Assembly (NCBI GenBank): GCA_051252005.1
Contig: JBPOEZ010000008.1
Coordinates: 91,897 to 155,896 of the forward strand
From: JACOMS01 sp051252005
GTDB taxonomy: Bacteria; Pseudomonadota; Alphaproteobacteria; Caulobacterales; Maricaulaceae
Length of the DNA: 64,000 nt
Reading direction: 5' to 3'
Shown one piece after another: positions 62,177 through 64,000 of the stretch; positions within the stretch are counted from its first letter, which is position 1; each line of letters opens with the position of its first letter. Position numbers and translations under genes: made by a program. The notes under the pieces are model-generated. The model saw nothing but the letters and a program-made list of their open reading frames with translations. It was not told where the DNA came from and did no database searches.

Positions 62177-62793
62177 TTTAGTCGAGCCTCCAAATCTTGG
62201 ACAGCTTGCTTCGTGAGCACCAATGTGTGGCGACGCAGAATGTCGTACACGTTAGCGCCCTGACTAGGCAATACGTCGAGGTTAGGAATATTGCGAGCAG
62301 CTTTGGCGAAGTTATCGTCAACAGCATTACCTGAAATAATAAGGCCGTTAGCCACACCAAGGTTTGCTAGCAAGCACCGAAGTTCAGAAGTTTTAGGCGT
62401 CGCCATGACAGCATCATCCAAGATGATGATTTCTTTAGCGCCAACTTTAGACGATAGAGCATGACGCATAGCCAAAGCGCGAACCTTTTTCGGAAGGTCG
62501 TGCGAGTGGTCGCGAACGCGAGGGCCGTGAGCCTTACCACCGCCGCGGAACTGAGAAACAGATCCGTTACCGTGACGAGCTGTACCGCCGCCTTTTTGCT
62601 TACCAATACGCTTAGTTGTTTTTGAAACGTCACCACGTTCTTGAACTTGGTGATTTCCGCCTTGGCGCTTTGCAAGTTGATAACGCACCATGCGGTGCAG
62701 AATATCTTTGCGCGGCTCCAGACCGAACACGCCCGCATCAAGATCAACAGATCCTGATTTCTTGGCGTCGAGTGTTTGGACATCCATTTTCAT
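62173..62793 (-). CDS. rplD: Ribosomal protein L4
   Basis: 206 aa. RKDILHRMVRYQLAKRQGG, KTTKRIGKQKGGGTARHGNG (tunnel loop) and DVLPSQGANVYDILRRHTLV are L4 signatures. 2 nt after rplC. Confidence 0.97.
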   Translation of the reverse strand: MKMDVQTLDAKKSGSVDLDAGVFGLEPRKDILHRMVRYQLAKRQGGNHQVQERGDVSKTTKRIGKQKGGGTARHGNGSVSQFRGGGKAHGPRVRDHSHDLPKKVRALAMRHALSSKVGAKEIIILDDAVMATPKTSELRCLLANLGVANGLIISGNAVDDNFAKAARNIPNLDVLPSQGANVYDILRRHTLVLTKQAVQDLEARLK

Positions 62794-62795
62794 GA

Positions 62796-63521
62796 TTACT
62801 CTTCCTCGCCCTTAGCTTTTGCTGGCGCAGCTTTTTCAGCCGCTGCCGCGCGGAATTTACCAGGCATAGGCAGATCAGTAGCCTTAACACCTTTAACCGC
62901 ATCGCGAATTTCTACCCAGCCACCTTTTGATCCGGGCACAGCGCCCTTGACCAAAATAAGACCTTGATCAACGTCAGTACGAACGATTTCAAGATTTTGA
63001 AGTGTCCGGCGAACGGCGCCCATGTGGCCAGCCATTTTCTTTCCCTTAAAGACCTTACCTGGATCCTGACACTGCCCTGTAGAGCCGTGTGAACGGTGAG
63101 AGATCGATACGCCGTGTGTCGCGCGAAGACCGCCAAAGTTATGACGCTTCATGGCACCGGCAAAACCTTTACCAACAGAAATACCCGCAACATCGACCTT
63201 TTGGCCAAGAACAAAGTGATCAGCCGTGACTTCAACGCCGACGTCCATGATTGTTTCGTCTTGAACCCGAAACTCAACAAGCTTCATCTTAGGCGCAACT
63301 TTTGCCTTGGCAAAACGTTCGCGCTCAGCTTTAGACACGCGCTTAGGCTTGGCATCGCCAGCACCAAGCTGCAAAGCTTGATAACCGTCACGAGCCATTG
63401 TTTTATGCGCGACAACCTGACAACCCTCTAAAGAGAGAACAGACACAGGAACGTGCGATCCATCTTCAGCATAGACACGTGTCATGCCGAGCTTTTTAGC
63501 TACTACTCCAGAGCGTAACAT
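62796..63521 (-). CDS. rplC: Ribosomal protein L3
   Basis: 241 aa. MLRSGVVAKKLGMTRVYAED, GKGFAGAMKRHNFGGLRATH and GQCQDPGKVFKGKKMAGHMG are L3 signatures. An Ala/Lys/Glu tail of about 20 residues follows the L3 core. Confidence 0.97.
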   Translation of the reverse strand: MLRSGVVAKKLGMTRVYAEDGSHVPVSVLSLEGCQVVAHKTMARDGYQALQLGAGDAKPKRVSKAERERFAKAKVAPKMKLVEFRVQDETIMDVGVEVTADHFVLGQKVDVAGISVGKGFAGAMKRHNFGGLRATHGVSISHRSHGSTGQCQDPGKVFKGKKMAGHMGAVRRTLQNLEIVRTDVDQGLILVKGAVPGSKGGWVEIRDAVKGVKATDLPMPGKFRAAAAEKAAPAKAKGEEE

Positions 63522-63522
63522 C

Positions 63523-63837
63523 TTAGGCTCCTAACTTAATCTCTACATCTACACCGGCAGCGAGGTCGAGCTTCATCAGCGCGTCAACGGTTTGGGGTGT
63601 AGGATCAACGATATCCAACATTCTTTTGTGAGTGCGGATCTCAAATTGCTCACGGGACTTTTTGTTCACGTGTGGTGAACGGTTGACCGTAAACTTTTCA
63701 ATACGTGTCGGAAGGGGGATAGGACCCCGAACCGTCGCGCCAGTGCGCTTGGCCGTAGAAACGATCTCCGCAGTGGAATTATCCAGAATGCGATGATCGA
63801 AGGCTTTCAGCCGGATACGAATATTTTGACGTTCCAT
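63523..63837 (-). CDS. rpsJ: Ribosomal protein S10 (NusE)
   Basis: 104 aa. MERQNIRIRLKAFDHRILDN, PIPLPTRIEKFTVNRSPHVN and RTHKRMLDIVDPTPQTVDAL. Also acts as NusE in antitermination. First gene of the S10 operon proper, one nt before rplC. Confidence 0.97.
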   Translation of the reverse strand: MERQNIRIRLKAFDHRILDNSTAEIVSTAKRTGATVRGPIPLPTRIEKFTVNRSPHVNKKSREQFEIRTHKRMLDIVDPTPQTVDALMKLDLAAGVDVEIKLGA

Positions 63838-63892
63838 AACTTAATCCAGTTCTTGCGGCCTTAAGGGCCCGACGCTGTCAAACAACTTACAA

Positions 63893-63913
63893 GGCCGCCT
63901 TATAGAGGCGGCC
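63893..63913 (-). terminator. Hairpin between tuf and rpsJ
   Basis: GGCCGCCT (63893-63900) pairs perfectly with AGGCGGCC (63906-63913), 11 nt after the tuf stop on the minus strand. It is followed on that strand by TTGTAAGTTG, a poor T-run, so it may be an attenuator. A TTGACA box at 63881-63876 lies behind it, without a clear -10 box. Confidence 0.55.
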
Positions 63914-63924
63914 CTTAGAATACT

Positions 63925-64000
63925 CTACTCAATAATTTTAGAAACGACGCCCGCCCCAACAGTCCGTCCGCCTTCACGGATAGCGAAGCGAAGCTTCTCT
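63925..64000 (-). CDS. tuf: Elongation factor Tu, C-terminal end (partial)
   Basis: Only the last 24 codons and the stop are in the window; the visible product ends KLRFAIREGGRTVGAGVV then SKIIE, the EF-Tu C-terminus. The 5' part lies beyond 64000. Position before rpsJ is the usual one. Confidence 0.9.
   Translation of the reverse strand, partial: EKLRFAIREGGRTVGAGVVSKIIE

Noticed and set aside
1..64000. CRISPR arrays, tRNA or rRNA genes, prophage, insertion sequences, replication origin
   Set aside because: No regularly spaced repeats, cloverleaf-like sequences, transposase or integrase frames, or DnaA-box clusters were seen on either strand.

Overview
The window is a contiguous stretch of an alphaproteobacterial chromosome, most like the Caulobacterales/Maricaulales (Hyphomonadaceae-type) branch. 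The reasons are a DivL-type pseudokinase with Tyr in place of the phospho-acceptor His, a GapR-type DUF2312 protein, a ChvG/ChvI two-component pair next to EIIA-Man/HPr genes, AddAB instead of RecBCD, a tsaE-amgK/murU-addB-addA-trxA run, and an unbroken S10-spc-alpha ribosomal supercluster. No tRNA, rRNA, CRISPR array, prophage or insertion sequence was seen. Almost all of the DNA is coding.

Layout. 1-3.4 kb (minus): ftsE-ftsX, a YdcF-type DUF218 protein and a WecG/TagA glycosyltransferase. 3.5-6.8 kb: zinc-ribbon membrane protein, a charged coiled-coil protein, a GNAT acetyltransferase, then a membrane-anchored LytTR regulator divergent from a DUF2306 membrane protein across a perfect inverted repeat. 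6.8-13.5 kb (plus): sucC, a small lipoprotein gene, sucD, sucA, sucB, ended by a REP-like palindromic repeat; lpd is not present. 13.6-17.2 kb (minus): phosphomannomutase/phosphoglucomutase, arabinose-5-phosphate isomerase and a GT2 glycosyltransferase whose 5' end looks frameshifted. 17.3-20.3 kb: a CsbD gene, then ahcY-metK (methyl cycle). 20.5-26.1 kb: CHASE-PAS histidine kinase, M19 dipeptidase, GapR, zf-CHCC protein, lone ABC ATPase and a membrane protein.

26.1-42.1 kb (mostly minus): trxA (CAPC active site), addA, addB, a fused AmgK-MurU cell-wall recycling enzyme, tsaE, a divergent ferredoxin, a cupin and divL; then a TonB-C lipoprotein, HPr, EIIA-Man, chvG and chvI, with no hprK between. 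42.3-49.2 kb: rmuC, a small conserved protein, DUF6498 protein, recR, ggt, a class V aminotransferase-fold enzyme and a YHYH-domain exported protein. 49.4-64 kb (minus): rplQ, rpoA, rpsK, rpsM, adk, secY, rplO and on up to rpsJ and the 3' end of tuf.

The most unusual element is rplO. Its reading frame is about twice the normal length: a complete ribosomal protein L15 is joined by an Ala/Lys-rich linker to a DUF2853-like domain, placing a domain of unknown function on the large subunit. Other points worth a second look are the AmgK-MurU fusion, the LytTR/DUF2306 inverted repeat, the lipoprotein gene inside the sucCD operon, the missing hprK, and the broken start of the GT2 gene. Starts were moved from the longest frame where a ribosome binding site or family N-terminus argued for it; this is stated in each entry.
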